64,000 nt of DNA from assembly GCA_009768925.2 (NCBI GenBank), contig VHIT02000049.1, positions 117,159-181,158 on the forward strand. Reading direction: 5' to 3'. Below are more model-generated notes on this DNA. The model was given only the letters and a program-made list of their open reading frames with translations. It was not told the origin of the DNA and made no database searches. This DNA comes from Cryptosporidium bovis. Lineage: Eukaryota > Apicomplexa > Conoidasida > Eucoccidiorida > Cryptosporidiidae. The stretch is not shown here. Positions within the stretch are counted from its first letter, which is position 1.

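Noticed and set aside
63934-63936. Start codon of the PKS at the first in-window Met
   Set aside because: The frame stays open to 64000 with PKS-like sequence and module 1 would lack its KS; the true start is outside the window.
30337-63936. Plus-strand frames of 60-209 residues across the PKS gene
   Set aside because: Antisense shadows of one continuous minus-strand coding frame; none has an independent motif or promoter element.

Overview
This window is nuclear DNA from an apicomplexan of the genus Cryptosporidium, most likely an intestinal species related to C. parvum. The grounds are the high A+T content, close gene packing with few and very short introns, an oocyst-wall (COWP-type) protein, an ApiAP2 transcription factor, a mitosomal-type cysteine desulfurase, and a giant intronless modular type I polyketide synthase of the CpPKS1 kind. 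From memory, the gene order (COWP6, IscS, ApiAP2, PKS) resembles C. parvum chromosome 4. I could not check that, and the species is not determined.

Layout. 1-3.4 kb (minus strand): the 5' part of a COWP6-like gene running off the left edge, a ubiquitin-like/eS31 (S27a) fusion, and a small basic one-pass membrane protein. 3.9-9.4 kb (plus): three paralogous secreted alpha/beta-hydrolase-like genes with a cysteine at the nucleophile elbow, with an IscS/Nfs1 cysteine desulfurase between the first and second. 9.5-13.4 kb: a coiled-coil protein, a small convergent ORF and a Ded1/DDX3 DEAD-box helicase. 13.6-16.8 kb: ALG11 (minus), and a two-exon Sec14-like plus RhoGAP-like gene (plus). 17.0-17.5 kb: tRNA-Ile(UAU) and tRNA-Thr(CGU). 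17.7-20.8 kb: XPF/ERCC4 in three exons. 20.8-23.3 kb: an ApiAP2 factor (minus) and a three-exon TPR protein (plus). 23.5-30.1 kb: tRNA-Val(UAC), a VPS52-like gene, an acidic coiled-coil gene and a three-domain aminopeptidase P. 30.3 kb to the right edge (minus): one uninterrupted frame of about 11,220 codons encoding the C-terminal five sixths or so of the PKS.

The PKS. Within the window I read the end of module 1 (decayed methyltransferase-like and KR-like segments plus ACP), six further KS-containing modules, a terminal NAD(P)H thioester reductase, and a C-terminal segment that looks like a thioesterase/alpha-beta hydrolase. Modules 2 and 6 are fully reducing but have no AT. Modules 3 and 7 carry intact ATs. 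Module 5 carries an AT remnant without the catalytic serine. Modules 3 and 4 hold hundreds of residues of decayed reductive domains. Chain building therefore seems to depend on shared acyl transfer.

Regulation. Short GC-rich E2F-like motifs (GGCGCC, GCCGCC, GGCGGG, CCGCCA) sit roughly 45-300 bp before most start codons in otherwise AT-rich spacers, as known for this genus. They help choose among alternative starts. Three genes (RhoGAP-like, XPF, TPR) need introns of 53-91 nt to be read in full; those exon joins were worked out by hand from GT/AG sites and frame continuity.
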